DNA from: Deltaproteobacteria bacterium
GTDB taxonomy: Bacteria; Myxococcota_A; UBA796; UBA2385
Direction: 5' to 3'
NCBI GenBank assembly: GCA_016792625.1
Contig: JAEUKK010000074.1
Coordinates: forward strand, 1-64,000
DNA: 64,000 bases
Positions 1 through 8,724 of this stretch are shown here, one piece after another. The notes beneath the pieces are model-generated. The model ran no database searches, was not told the origin of the DNA, and was given only the letters and a program-made list of their open reading frames with translations. The translations under genes and the position numbers were made by a program. How positions within the stretch are numbered: position 1 is the first letter of the stretch; each line of letters starts with the position of its first letter.

Positions 1-52
1 CTACTTGATGCGCATTGCCTACGATTTGCTGCGCATCACTCTCCATGTGTGA
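1..52 (+). CDS. possible 3' end of an upstream gene (partial)
   Basis: The window opens in a frame without a stop until TGA at 50-52, giving a C-terminal tail ending YLMRIAYDLLRITLHV. Most third codon positions are G or C, as in the real genes here, and the peptide looks like an amphipathic helix. The next gene starts 110 nt later on the same strand. The stretch is too short to identify, and it could be non-coding. Confidence 0.3.
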   Translation, partial: YLMRIAYDLLRITLHV

Positions 53-124
53 CGACGGAGACTCCACCGGCTGCGCCGTGGTGGTGAGCGCAGCCCAGGC
101 GGCTCGCGTCCGCTGGGCCTGGGC

Positions 125-130
125 TACCTT
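125..130 (+). promoter_or_regulatory. putative -10 hexamer TACCTT
   Basis: GGCTACCTT lies 33 nt before the start of the aspartyl protease gene in a 110-nt non-coding stretch. It resembles the TA-N-N-C-T hexamers found before other transcription units in this window. No convincing -35 element was seen. Confidence 0.22.
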
Positions 131-162
131 GGGGGTGCCCCTCTCTCCGCCCCGGAGCGCCG

Positions 163-2238
163 ATGGCCCGACCCGCCCGCTGCTCGGCCCTCGCGGCGCT
201 CGCCCTCGCGCTGATCTTGGGCGAGCCGGCGGCGGCGGCCGAGCCGCGAGGCCCGCGCAGCGGCACCCTCCCCGTCTGGCGCACCGAGCCCACCGGCACC
301 AAGCTCTTCGTCGAGGCTGAGCTCGGCGATGGCGTGCCCCGGCTCTTCCTCGTCGACACGGGCGCCAGCATCTCGGTGCTCAACCCCGAGGTGGCCGCCG
401 CGCTGGGTATCGATGGCGGGCCGACCACCGGTGAGCTGGTCGGGCTGGGCGGCCGCGCCCGCTACCGGCTCGCGCAGGTCCCCACCCTGCACCTCGGCCC
501 CTTCTCCTTAGACGGGGTCGACTTCGCGGTCGGCCACTCGGGCCTGCCGCGGCGCGCGGGCCTCGTGCCCATCGACGGCATCATCGGGAACAACGTCTGG
601 GGCGAGTTTCAGTTCGTGGTCGACTACCCGGCGAACCTGCTCGAGCTGCACCGACCCAACACCCTGCGCCTGCCGCCCGACGCGGTGCCGATGGCCTTCG
701 ATGGCCAGCACGCCAGCACCTCGGTCACCGTGATCGTCGACCTGGGCGGCGAAGAGCTGCGCCAGACCGTCCCGGTCGACGTCGACACCGGCGGGCGGGG
801 CCTGCTGCTCAACGGCGCGGTCCCCGGCCCTTGGGACGGCCTCGCGCGTCAGGGCGAGGAGCTCATCTTCGGCGTCGGCGCGGGCGACGAGCTGCCCGCC
901 CACAACTTCCTGCGCAGCACCCGGCGGGCGCCCATCGCCGCGGTCGAGATCGGCGGCGTGCGGGTCACCGACCTCGGCTACGTCACCTGGTTCAACTTTG
1001 ACGTCGCCATGCGGGATCTGGGCCCGGCCCGCATGCCCGGCCTGCTCGGCCACGAGGCCCTCGACGACCACCGGGTGGTCTTCGACTTCCCCGGCCAGCG
1101 CTTCGCCCTGCTGCCCTCGACCCGGCCGCCCGCCGAGCGCCTGGTCACCACCTGGGCCCTGCGCCACCACAGCCCGACCGGCCCGGCCAACGAGGTCGCC
1201 GCCGAGCGCGCGCTCTGGCTGCAGGCCGCAGACCGCCCGGCCGCCGCCCGCCGGGTGCTGCGGCGTGCGCTGCGCAAGGACCCCGAAGATGACGCGCTGC
1301 GCGTGCTCTCCGCGCGGCTGCGGCGCCACCAAGGGGCGCCTGAGGCCGCTGACGAGGTCCTGCGCCCGCTGAGCCCGGCCCGCCTCGTCGATCACGGCGA
1401 GCTGGTCGCGGTGGTCAACGCGGCCGTGCTTGAGGGCGACCTCGCCGGGGCCGCGCGCTTGGCCCACGAGGGCGTGCGCGCCCGCCCCACCTCAGCCCAC
1501 GCCTGGGTCGCTCTCTCCGACGCCGAGCGCTGGCGCGGCGCCTACCCCGAGGCGCGGTCGGCCCTGCGCGAAGCCAACCGCCTCGACCAAGCCCCCGATG
1601 GGCATCTGCTCCGCCGCGCCTGGATCAGCGAGCTGGAGGGTGATCTGTGGGCGGCCAGCGCGCACCTGAGCCGGCTGCTGCAGCTGCACCCCCACAGCGG
1701 CCCGAGCGCGCTCTACCTGGCGATGATCGCCGAGGGCAGCGCCGCTGAGGTCGTCCTCGACGAGCAGCTCGCCGCGGCGCGCGCCCGCCTGCACCTCGGC
1801 GAAGGCCCGCTCGACTACCACGCGGCCGCGCTGGCGGTCTCGGGCGACGCCGACGGGGCCGCCGCCCTCGCGACGGCCGGTATCGCCCGTGACTGCGCCG
1901 ATCCGGCCCGCCCCCGCCACAGCCGGGCGAACTGCGAGGCTTGGTACCTCGCCCTCGCCCGGGCCGAGCTCGACCGGGCCCGCGGCCTCAGCGACGAGGC
2001 CCTGGCCCACCACCCCCGGCGCGGGGCCTACCTCGACACCCGCGCCACGGTCGCCGAGGCCCGCGGCGAGCCCCAGCTCGCTTGCGCCGCCGCGCTGGCC
2101 GCTGCCCGCACCGACCCCGACGACCTGTACCTGCTGTGGCAGGCTTGGCGCCGGGCCCAGGCCTGCCGAACCGCGCCGACGTTGGCCGCGGGCGCGCCCC
2201 CCACACCTCCCCTCCCCTCGCCCTTGGAGCGCCCATGA
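163..2238 (+). CDS. secreted aspartyl protease (two-lobed) with C-terminal TPR region
   Basis: A predicted exported protein of 691 aa. Residues 1-27 form a signal peptide (basic start, Ala/Leu core, AAAA end). Two retropepsin-like lobes follow: LVDTGAS with the likely catalytic Asp65, and VDVDTGGRG with Asp208. Both fit clan AA aspartyl proteases, in which each lobe supplies one Asp. From about residue 350 to the end the sequence is helical, with TPR-like Ala/Leu/Arg repeats, so the C-terminal half probably binds protein. GGAG at 154-157 supports the ATG. The stop overlaps the start of the thermonuclease gene (ATGA), implying coupled translation of two secreted hydrolases. The family call is fairly secure; substrate and activity are unknown, and the second Asp motif is less canonical (DTGGRG). 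Confidence 0.8.
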   Translation: MARPARCSALAALALALILGEPAAAAEPRGPRSGTLPVWRTEPTGTKLFVEAELGDGVPRLFLVDTGASISVLNPEVAAALGIDGGPTTGELVGLGGRARYRLAQVPTLHLGPFSLDGVDFAVGHSGLPRRAGLVPIDGIIGNNVWGEFQFVVDYPANLLELHRPNTLRLPPDAVPMAFDGQHASTSVTVIVDLGGEELRQTVPVDVDTGGRGLLLNGAVPGPWDGLARQGEELIFGVGAGDELPAHNFLRSTRRAPIAAVEIGGVRVTDLGYVTWFNFDVAMRDLGPARMPGLLGHEALDDHRVVFDFPGQRFALLPSTRPPAERLVTTWALRHHSPTGPANEVAAERALWLQAADRPAAARRVLRRALRKDPEDDALRVLSARLRRHQGAPEAADEVLRPLSPARLVDHGELVAVVNAAVLEGDLAGAARLAHEGVRARPTSAHAWVALSDAERWRGAYPEARSALREANRLDQAPDGHLLRRAWISELEGDLWAASAHLSRLLQLHPHSGPSALYLAMIAEGSAAEVVLDEQLAAARARLHLGEGPLDYHAAALAVSGDADGAAALATAGIARDCADPARPRHSRANCEAWYLALARAELDRARGLSDEALAHHPRRGAYLDTRATVAEARGEPQLACAAALAAARTDPDDLYLLWQAWRRAQACRTAPTLAAGAPPTPPLPSPLERP

Positions 2239-3104
2239 TCCGCCACTCCTCCCTCACCCTCTCGGCGCTGGGCTTGGCCCTGGTCCTCCTCCTCCCCTCC
2301 CCTGCCCACGCTGAAGACCCGCCTGAGGGCGCGCCCGAGGCGCCGGTCAAAGCCGAGGTGCCCGCGGGCGGCAAGGTGGTCAAGGTCTACGACGGCGACA
2401 CCATCACGCTGGCGTCCGGTGACAAGGTGCGCCTGCGCGGGGTCAACACACCCGAGCTGCGCCCGGCCGAGGCCTACGGCAAAGAGGCACGCGACGCCGC
2501 TGCCAAGTTGTTGATGGGCCAGGAGATCACGCTGAGCTACGGGCCTGGTGAGAAGCGCGACGGCTACGGCCGCCTCGTGGCCAGTGTGCGCTGCGACGGC
2601 GTCGACCTCGCGACGATGCTCGTCGAGAACGGCCTCGGGCACATCTTTCAGATCCCGCCCGACAACCTCGACATCGCCCCGCTGCTCGAGAAGCAGACGG
2701 CGGCCCGCGTGGCCAAGAAGGGCATCTGGAGCGACCCGCGCTACCAAGGCACCCTGCACATCACGAGCTTTCACGCCAACGGCCGCGGCGAGGACGCGCG
2801 CTTCGTCAACGGCGAGTACTTCCGGGTGGCCAACATCACCGACGGGCCGGTCAACCTCGCTGGCTACAGCGTGCTGAACATCAACAACAAGCGCTTCGAC
2901 CTGCCCGAGGTGAGCATCCCCGCCGGGCACACGGTGCAGATCCACAGCGGCAAAGGCAAGCACCAGAGCGACCCAGGCCAGCAGCTCAAGGTCTACCTGG
3001 GCAGCGAGACCCCGGTCTTCGACAACCAGCGCGACCGGGTGACCATCCTCAACAAAGACGCCGAGGTCGTCGATCAGCGCGACCACGCCGTGCAGGGCAA
3101 CTGA
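2235..3104 (+). CDS. secreted thermonuclease (SNase-like) with lamin-tail domain
   Basis: 289 aa with a signal peptide (residues 1-26, ending AHA). Residues 45-160 are a staphylococcal-nuclease OB fold: VYDGDT supplies Asp53 and Asp55, RLRGVNTPE supplies Arg66 and Glu74, and DGYGR supplies Arg113, matching the SNase Arg/Glu/Arg catalytic set. The third calcium ligand of SNase (Asp40) appears as Asn71, also common in the family. Residues 175-285 form a lamin-tail (LTD) beta-sandwich, seen on many secreted bacterial nucleases and presumably used for surface or substrate binding. The ATG at 2235 was chosen over upstream in-frame starts because it begins the signal peptide and overlaps the upstream stop by 4 nt. 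Likely role: extracellular cleavage of DNA or RNA. Confidence 0.88.
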   Translation: MIRHSSLTLSALGLALVLLLPSPAHAEDPPEGAPEAPVKAEVPAGGKVVKVYDGDTITLASGDKVRLRGVNTPELRPAEAYGKEARDAAAKLLMGQEITLSYGPGEKRDGYGRLVASVRCDGVDLATMLVENGLGHIFQIPPDNLDIAPLLEKQTAARVAKKGIWSDPRYQGTLHITSFHANGRGEDARFVNGEYFRVANITDGPVNLAGYSVLNINNKRFDLPEVSIPAGHTVQIHSGKGKHQSDPGQQLKVYLGSETPVFDNQRDRVTILNKDAEVVDQRDHAVQGN

Positions 3105-3123
3105 GGGCGGCCCCTCGGCCTCA
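3102..3123. terminator. short inverted repeat spanning both stop codons
   Basis: TGAGG (3102-3106) and CCTCA (3119-3123) are complementary and include the TGA of the thermonuclease gene and part of the TGA of the convergent propeller gene. The loop is 12 nt and there is no T-run. It is weak alone, but the arrangement recurs at other convergent junctions here. Confidence 0.3.
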
Positions 3124-4425
3124 GGGGGCGTCGAAGCGCCAGACCCGGCCCTCGCCGTCGCCGACGTAGAGCTCGCCGTCGACCACGACCGGCACGCTGC
3201 TCACCCGGCCGCCCAGGGTCATCTTGTCGAGCACAGCGCCGCTCTCGAGGTCGAGCAGCACGATGGCGCCATCGCCGCCGGTGCCGTTCTCGCCGATGAG
3301 CACCCGGCCGCTGGCCGGCACCACGGTCGGCGAGCTGGTCAACGAGCCCACGAGGTCAGCCGACCACACGAGCTGTGGGTCGCCCGCGGCGGCGCCCTCG
3401 ACCGCGTAGAGCAGGCTGTCGTGGGCGCCAAACAGCACGAGCTCGCCGGCCAGGGTCGGGCTCGACATCGACAGGTTGGTGGCGGCGAATTGGGCGCGCT
3501 CGCTGCCGTCCTCGACGTCAATGACGTGCAGGTGGTGATCCCAGCTGGTGATGTAGGCGAGGCCCTCGTGCATGGCCGCGGTCGACTTGATGTCGCGGGC
3601 CTCGGCCTCGGCCCGCATCGGCGCAACCCAGAGGGGCGCCCGCGCCTCGTAGTCGAAGGCGCTGAGCAGGCCGTTGTTGCTGCCGACGGTCATCAGCCGA
3701 CGCCCCGGGTCGAGGCTGACCGAGCTGTGCGGGTGGTTGCCGAGCGGGGGCGTCTCGTACCAGAGCGCGCCGGTGGCCGCGTCGACCACGAAGATTTTGC
3801 CATCCGGGTCGGGGAATTCCACGGCCATGAACACCATGCCGTCGTGCAGCACGGGGCTCGCGCCGATCGAGCCGCCCAGGTCCTCCTCCCAGAGCAGGCT
3901 GCCGTCCTGCGCGTCGATCGCGTAGAGCCAGCCGCTGTAGTCGCCGATGAAGACCCTCCCCTCCTCATCGACCGCCGCCGTGCCGTGTACGCCGTGGTGG
4001 TCGCTGCTCTCCTGCGCGTCCTCGATGTCGGCCCGGTGGGTGCGGAAGGTCCACCGCAGCGCGCCGGTCGCGCGGTCGAGGCAGCGCAAGGTGCCGTCGT
4101 CGACGCCAATGTAGACGGCGTCGCCTGCGACGGTGGGGCTGGACTTTGAGGCGCTGTAGTCGCCGATCGCGAAGGCGTCTGAGCTCCAGGTCATGGCCGC
4201 CTCAAGGCCGTCGGGCGCGTCAAAGACCGCCTCGGGGTGGGCCTGGCCCAGGTGCTGGATCTCGCGCCGGTACTGCGGCCAGCTGTCGGCGCCGGGCGCG
4301 TCGGCCTCACCCGACCAAGCCGGGGCCTCGGCCGGGCCGTTGTGGCCGTCGTCGACCTCACCCTTGCCCGCCCCACCGCAGGCCAAGCCGAAGAGCACGG
4401 GGAGCGTCGCGGGGAACGGGCGCAT
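3121..4425 (-). CDS. PQQ-like beta-propeller lipoprotein
   Basis: 434 aa. The start at 4425 has GGAGGTGG just upstream and begins a short lipoprotein-type signal (LFGLAC, a loose lipobox). After an acidic linker there are repeats of the PQQ/BamB propeller type, with blades carrying phrases such as LRCLDRATGALRWTF, LYAIDAQDGSLLWEE and IFVVDAATGALWYE. These align about one blade per 45-55 residues and close the ring at the C terminus (GELYVGDGEGRVWRF). None of the quinone-binding residues of PQQ dehydrogenases can be assigned, so this is more likely a scaffold or binding propeller than an enzyme. It is convergent with the thermonuclease gene and 82 nt downstream of the DUF5648 lipoprotein gene on the same strand, so it may be the last gene of that operon. 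Confidence 0.82.
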   Translation of the reverse strand: MRPFPATLPVLFGLACGGAGKGEVDDGHNGPAEAPAWSGEADAPGADSWPQYRREIQHLGQAHPEAVFDAPDGLEAAMTWSSDAFAIGDYSASKSSPTVAGDAVYIGVDDGTLRCLDRATGALRWTFRTHRADIEDAQESSDHHGVHGTAAVDEEGRVFIGDYSGWLYAIDAQDGSLLWEEDLGGSIGASPVLHDGMVFMAVEFPDPDGKIFVVDAATGALWYETPPLGNHPHSSVSLDPGRRLMTVGSNNGLLSAFDYEARAPLWVAPMRAEAEARDIKSTAAMHEGLAYITSWDHHLHVIDVEDGSERAQFAATNLSMSSPTLAGELVLFGAHDSLLYAVEGAAAGDPQLVWSADLVGSLTSSPTVVPASGRVLIGENGTGGDGAIVLLDLESGAVLDKMTLGGRVSSVPVVVDGELYVGDGEGRVWRFDAP

Positions 4426-4507
4426 GGACCACCTCCATCCCCCTCGTGCCCGGCCGCCGGCCCGCTGGCGAGGCCCCGCGGTCGCCCACCTGCGCCGGAT
4501 CAGCGCC

Positions 4508-5482
4508 TCAAGGGCCGGTCCAGACGTAGCCGGCGATGCCCTCGCTGACGTACCCATAGACAGCGACGGCGTTGTCGCGCTCGCCGGCGCTCAGCGTGTA
4601 GAAGTGGTCGTTGGCCGCGCCGCTGTAGAGGCGGTGCAGCGGCACGGCCCCGCAGGTGGGCCCCGGCGCCATCCAGCCGAGGATCTGGTCGATGGGCAGG
4701 CCGATCTCACAGGAGCTGCTCGCGGTGAGGAAGCGCCGGCCGCCGCCCTTGTCGCAGCGGTAGAGCGGCACCAGCCCCGGGGCCTCGGCCGCGTAGAGGT
4801 AGAAGTAGACGCTGCTCTCGACGCTATGACCGAAGGCGGCCACCTCGGCGAGGTCGCGGCCGTAGTTGTGCCCGGTCGCGCCGCTGCTGCGGTACAGGCT
4901 GGCGCGGCAGCCGGGCAGGGCGTCTTCGTCGCAAGCACCGTCGCAGTCGTCATCTTGCGCGTTGCAGGCCTCGACCGGCGGGGCACAGGTGGGCGCGCAG
5001 ACGTCGGCGCAGCCCTGGGTGCCGGTGCTGCCGCAGGTGGTCGCGCAGGCGCCGCCATCGGTGCAGTCGACCGCCGTCTCGCAGCCGTTGAGGCTGTCGC
5101 CGTCGCAGTCGCCGGTGCCCGGCGCGCACTCGACCAGCACGCAGAGCCCGTCGACGCAGGCCGCCTCGGCCTCGCCCGCCCAGCAGGTGCGGCCGCAGCC
5201 GCCACAATGGCGGGCGTCGCTGCTGAGGTTGACGCACTCGCCGTCACACTCGGCGTCGGGGCAGTCGAGTGAGGTGCCGCCCTCGGCCCCACCGTCGGCG
5301 CCCGCGCCGCTGTCGGGGCGCCCGCCGAGGCCCGTGTCGGGGCGCCCGCCGTCGGCCGCCGATGCGCCGCCGCTGTCTTTGGTCGGGCCGGGCGCGATGG
5401 CCAAGGTGCCGCCGCCGCAGCCCATCCAAAGCAGCGCCGCCACCAGCACTCTCAGCCACGCACCACCCACGAGCCCGCTCAC
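4508..5482 (-). CDS. Cys-rich MopE/DUF5648-type lipoprotein
   Basis: 324 aa starting at GTG 5482. The GTG overlaps the TGA of the DUF1552 gene (GTGA), so the two are probably translationally coupled. The signal ends LLWMGCGGG, a lipobox. A Gly/Asp/Ala linker follows, then a Cys-rich region with CNAQDDDCDGACDED, which matches the MopE putative metal-binding motif common in Myxococcota. The last ~140 residues hold DUF5648-type repeats (SSVYFYLYAAEA, VPLHRLYSGAANDHFYTL, ending GIAGYVWTGP). The protein is probably surface-displayed and disulfide-rich. No enzymatic residues were seen. The in-frame extension upstream of GTG lies antisense to nothing useful and inside the DUF1552 gene, so it was discarded. 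Confidence 0.75.
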   Translation of the reverse strand: MSGLVGGAWLRVLVAALLWMGCGGGTLAIAPGPTKDSGGASAADGGRPDTGLGGRPDSGAGADGGAEGGTSLDCPDAECDGECVNLSSDARHCGGCGRTCWAGEAEAACVDGLCVLVECAPGTGDCDGDSLNGCETAVDCTDGGACATTCGSTGTQGCADVCAPTCAPPVEACNAQDDDCDGACDEDALPGCRASLYRSSGATGHNYGRDLAEVAAFGHSVESSVYFYLYAAEAPGLVPLYRCDKGGGRRFLTASSSCEIGLPIDQILGWMAPGPTCGAVPLHRLYSGAANDHFYTLSAGERDNAVAVYGYVSEGIAGYVWTGP

Positions 5483-6864
5483 GCGAGCAGCTCGGGGAAG
5501 CCGGCGGTGGCCTCGCCGCCGTTCCAGCCGAAGGAGGGCGTCTCGAGGCCGATGGCGCGCAGGGCGGTGACCTGGGCCTCGCTGATGCCCGCGCCGGGCG
5601 CGCGCACGTGCACGCCCCGCACGAGGCCGCCGTTGGCGCCGCCGGCGAGCACCATCGGGAATTCTTTGACGTCGTGCTGGTAGCCCTCGCCGTACTCGCT
5701 GGTGCCGTAGACCAGCGCCCGGTCGAGCAGGTTTGCGCCGGTGGGGTCGACCTCGGCGGCCAGCGCGTCGAGCAGCAGGGCGAAGGCCTCCATTTGGTAG
5801 GCGGTGATGGAGCGCACGGCCTCGTAGTCGCCGGCGTGGCAGACGCTGTGCATGTCGGAGCGCACGCCCAAGTTGGTGAACACATGCGTGCTCGCCGGAG
5901 AGCTCAGCATAAAGCTGAACACCCGCGTCACGTTGCACGAGAGCCCAATCGCCAGCAGCTCGGACATGGTGCGGGTCTGGGCCAAGAGGTCGTCGCTGCT
6001 GCCCGGCGCGCCGCCGCCCGGATCGCAGCGCAGGTCGCTGAGCGAGAGCCGGCGCTGGACCTCGAAGAGGTGCTCCATGTGGTTGTCGAGGCGAACCTGG
6101 TCAGACGCCCCGAGCCGCCCGCGCAGCTCGGCGGCGTCGGCGAGCACCGCGTCGAGCAGCAGGCCGCGCTTGCCGAGCGTGGGGTCGCCGACCTCTCGGC
6201 CGAACAGCAGGTCGTAGAGCCGGCCTGGATCCAGGGTCGCCGGGTTGATCGCGTCGGGGCCGTTGTAGGAGACGTTGTTCCAGTGCCCGTACTCATGGAA
6301 CCGGGCGGTGGAGACGCCGAGCTCCAAGCTGCGGTAGGCCGAGGGGAAGCGCGCGTAAAAGCGGCTGTCTCGCGCAACGACCTGATCGATGCTCGGCCGC
6401 AGCGCGGTGAGCGTGTGGCTCGGGTGGTCGAAACCCTCGGGTCTCGGCCGATCCCCGGTGAGCGCGACCATGAAGCCGCGCATATGGCCGTCGCTCTGGC
6501 CATCGGGCACGGTCGGGATCTCGGTCTTGGGCTCTAAGCCCGTGATCACGTTGACTTGATGCCGGCTGAGCGGGCTGAGCAGCTCAGAGGGCGCGTAGCC
6601 CGCGCCGGTGGTGGCGGGGGTCCACCGGTCGCCGCTGCTCACCGCCGCCTGCAGGCTGCCGTGGCCGGCGTGCCAGGGCAGGCCATTGGCCCAGAAGAAC
6701 ACGCCGAAGATCGGCCCCAGATCGCTGGTGTCGCCGTGGGCGCGGGCCGAGAACATGGCCTCGAGGGGCGGGAGGGCGAGGCCGACCGCGGCGCCGCCGA
6801 GCGCGCCGCGCAGGACCGCGCGACGGGAGAGGGGCTGCCGGAGCAGCGAGCGGGGGCCGCTCAT
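5479..6864 (-). CDS. DUF1552 family Tat-exported protein
   Basis: 461 aa. The N terminus carries a twin-arginine signal: LSRRAVLRGALGGAAVGLAL then an Ala-rich cleavage region near residue 43. The body matches DUF1552 proteins: VFFWANGLPWH near the N terminus, DQVVARDSRFYARFPSAYRSLELG in pieces, and EYGEGYQHDVKEFPMVLAGG near the end. DUF1552 genes are almost always paired with DUF1592-type genes in Planctomycetota and Myxococcota; the biochemical role is not established. The start overlaps the stop of the DUF1592 gene (ATGA at 6861-6864) and the stop overlaps the following lipoprotein start. The Tat signal suggests folding, perhaps with a cofactor, before export. Confidence 0.9.
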   Translation of the reverse strand: MSGPRSLLRQPLSRRAVLRGALGGAAVGLALPPLEAMFSARAHGDTSDLGPIFGVFFWANGLPWHAGHGSLQAAVSSGDRWTPATTGAGYAPSELLSPLSRHQVNVITGLEPKTEIPTVPDGQSDGHMRGFMVALTGDRPRPEGFDHPSHTLTALRPSIDQVVARDSRFYARFPSAYRSLELGVSTARFHEYGHWNNVSYNGPDAINPATLDPGRLYDLLFGREVGDPTLGKRGLLLDAVLADAAELRGRLGASDQVRLDNHMEHLFEVQRRLSLSDLRCDPGGGAPGSSDDLLAQTRTMSELLAIGLSCNVTRVFSFMLSSPASTHVFTNLGVRSDMHSVCHAGDYEAVRSITAYQMEAFALLLDALAAEVDPTGANLLDRALVYGTSEYGEGYQHDVKEFPMVLAGGANGGLVRGVHVRAPGAGISEAQVTALRAIGLETPSFGWNGGEATAGFPELLA

Positions 6865-8573
6865 GGGGCCTCCGGGGGGGCGATGGTGGTGAAGGAGGGA
6901 TGGAGCGCCAGATCGCGGAAGAGCCCGCGCAGCCGGTGCCCGTCGGCCACAAAACCGGCCGAGAGCTCGGCGAGGCTGGGCTGATCGGCGGGCACGTCGA
7001 GGCGCCCGTGCGCGTGCCGGTAGAGCTGCTTGACCACGCAGGGCGCGACCTGCTCGTGGCTGCCGAGCAGCGCGCCCAGGTCGGCCGCGCCGCTGAGCGA
7101 GACGCCGAGCAGCGCGCCGCTGCTGTCGATGGGGTAGCCGTTGTCGAGCTCGCGCCAGCGGCCGGTGGCGTCGAAGTTCTCGAAAAGGAAGCCGGGCGGG
7201 TCAATCAGGTCGTGGCAGGCCGCGCAGGCCGGGTCTTCGCGGTGCTGGTCGAGGCGCTCGCGCAGCGTGCGGGCCTCTTCGGTCGCCGGCTCGATGGCCG
7301 TGTCGACGTCGGCGGGCGGCGGCGGCACAGTCAGGCAGAGCAGGCGTTCGACCACATACTTGCCGCGCAGGGTCGGCGAATTGTCGACGGGGTGGGCGTT
7401 CATGCTCAGGAAGGCGCCGAGGCTCAAGAAGCCGGCCCGGCCGCTCTCGGGGGGCAGGTCAACCGGCACGAAGGTGATCGGGCCCGCGCCCTCGGCCTCG
7501 ATGCCGTAGTGGGCCGCCAGCTCACTGTTCACGTAGGCCCGGGGTTGCGAGAACAGCAGCCGCAGGTCGGCGTCGCGGCGGTTGACCACCTCGTCGGCGA
7601 GCAGCAGCACCTCGGCGCGCATCGCCGCCTTGAGGCTGGGCGTGAAGCCCGGGTAGGCGACCGGGTCTTTTTCGGCGCGGTCGAGGCGGGCGAGATCGAG
7701 GTACTCGGCGAGGAAGACCGCGATCGCCTCGTCAGCGCGCGGGTCGGCGAGCAGGCGCTCGACCTCAGCGGCGCGCCCCTCGGGGCTGCGCAGGCGCCCG
7801 GCGGCCGCGGCGTCGAGCAGCTGCTCGTCGGGGCCGGTGTTCCAGAGCAAGAAGCTCAGGCGGGTCGCGATCTCCCAGTCGGTGAGCAGCAGGCGGCTCG
7901 GGTCTTCGGGGTCGGGCGCGCCCAGCTCGGGCCGGTACAGCAGGTTGGGCGACTGCAGCATGCCGGCGACGGCGAACTGCAGGCCGACCCAGGGGTCACC
8001 TTCGGCGAGATCGACGCTGACGCCGAGCCAACGCGCCCGCTCGGGCTCGGTCATCGGCCGCCGCCAGGCACGCCGCCCAAAACGTTCGATGTAGGCCGCG
8101 ACGCAGGCGTCGCCGGGGCTGGTGGGTGCGCAGCCGACCACCTCGGCCCGCCGCACGGGGTCGGCGAAGACCTCGCTGGCCACCTGCCAGCCGGCTTGTT
8201 CGAGCAGCTCGACGCCCTGCTCGCTGAGGTTGGTGGTCGCCGCCCCGATGCTGGTGAACAGGTAGGGGTTGGTGTCGGCCTCAAGCGCCACGGCCCGCGT
8301 GTCGGGGAACAGGTCGTCGAGGACGTTTTGGACCTGGCGCGCGGTCAGCCGCGAGAAGGCCGCCGGCGCGAAGGTGAGCGAGGCAGAGGCCCCGCCGCCG
8401 CCATCCGCCCCGTCACCGGCATCGCCGCCGCCCTCGCCCTCTGCGCCGTCGTCGGCGCCCGGCGCTTTGCCGAGCGGGCCGCCCGCCGACGGGAAGGGGC
8501 TGGAGCAGCCCCACAACAACAGCAGCGCGAGCGCGGACGCGGGCACACGCGCGGGCCGGTCAAGGGGGATCAT
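6861..8573 (-). CDS. DUF1592/DUF1588/DUF1585 multidomain lipoprotein with CxxCH
   Basis: 570 aa. The ATG at 8573 begins a lipoprotein signal (ALALLLLWGCSS). Domain order by eye: DUF1587-like (FSRLTARQVQNVLDDLF), DUF1595 (YIERFGRRAWRRPMTEPE), DUF1592 (TDWEIATRLSFLLWNT), DUF1588 (GFLSLGAFLSMNAHPVDNSP), then CAACHDLIDPPGF and a DUF1585-like C terminus. The CAACH sequence has the CxxCH form of a c-type haem site, usual in this family but not proven to bind haem. It is the first gene of a three-gene coupled operon. The ORF runs further upstream to 8738, but that part lacks sense as a signal peptide and overlaps the divergent bolA promoter. No clear Shine-Dalgarno precedes 8573. Confidence 0.87.
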   Translation of the reverse strand: MIPLDRPARVPASALALLLLWGCSSPFPSAGGPLGKAPGADDGAEGEGGGDAGDGADGGGGASASLTFAPAAFSRLTARQVQNVLDDLFPDTRAVALEADTNPYLFTSIGAATTNLSEQGVELLEQAGWQVASEVFADPVRRAEVVGCAPTSPGDACVAAYIERFGRRAWRRPMTEPERARWLGVSVDLAEGDPWVGLQFAVAGMLQSPNLLYRPELGAPDPEDPSRLLLTDWEIATRLSFLLWNTGPDEQLLDAAAAGRLRSPEGRAAEVERLLADPRADEAIAVFLAEYLDLARLDRAEKDPVAYPGFTPSLKAAMRAEVLLLADEVVNRRDADLRLLFSQPRAYVNSELAAHYGIEAEGAGPITFVPVDLPPESGRAGFLSLGAFLSMNAHPVDNSPTLRGKYVVERLLCLTVPPPPADVDTAIEPATEEARTLRERLDQHREDPACAACHDLIDPPGFLFENFDATGRWRELDNGYPIDSSGALLGVSLSGAADLGALLGSHEQVAPCVVKQLYRHAHGRLDVPADQPSLAELSAGFVADGHRLRGLFRDLALHPSFTTIAPPEAP

Positions 8574-8724
8574 CGGGGGCACCGGGGGCGAGAGGGTCGC
8601 GGAGAGTCTGCCACAGGCGCGGGTCTTCGGGCCGCCGCTGACACCGGGCCGACAGCCCCTGGGCGGGCGTGCCCGCCCCCTGGCCCGCGTTATCCACCGC
8701 CGCAACCCGAGCCCTGAGCCGTTC

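Noticed and set aside
1..46. Minus-strand gene starting at 46 and leaving the window (MESDAQQIVGNAHQV)
   Set aside because: Third codon positions are A/T-rich, unlike every real gene here; the plus-strand frame in the same place fits the codon bias better.
6900..8717. 605-aa open frame on the plus strand
   Set aside because: Antisense to the clearly recognised DUF1592 gene; composition typical of an antisense shadow.
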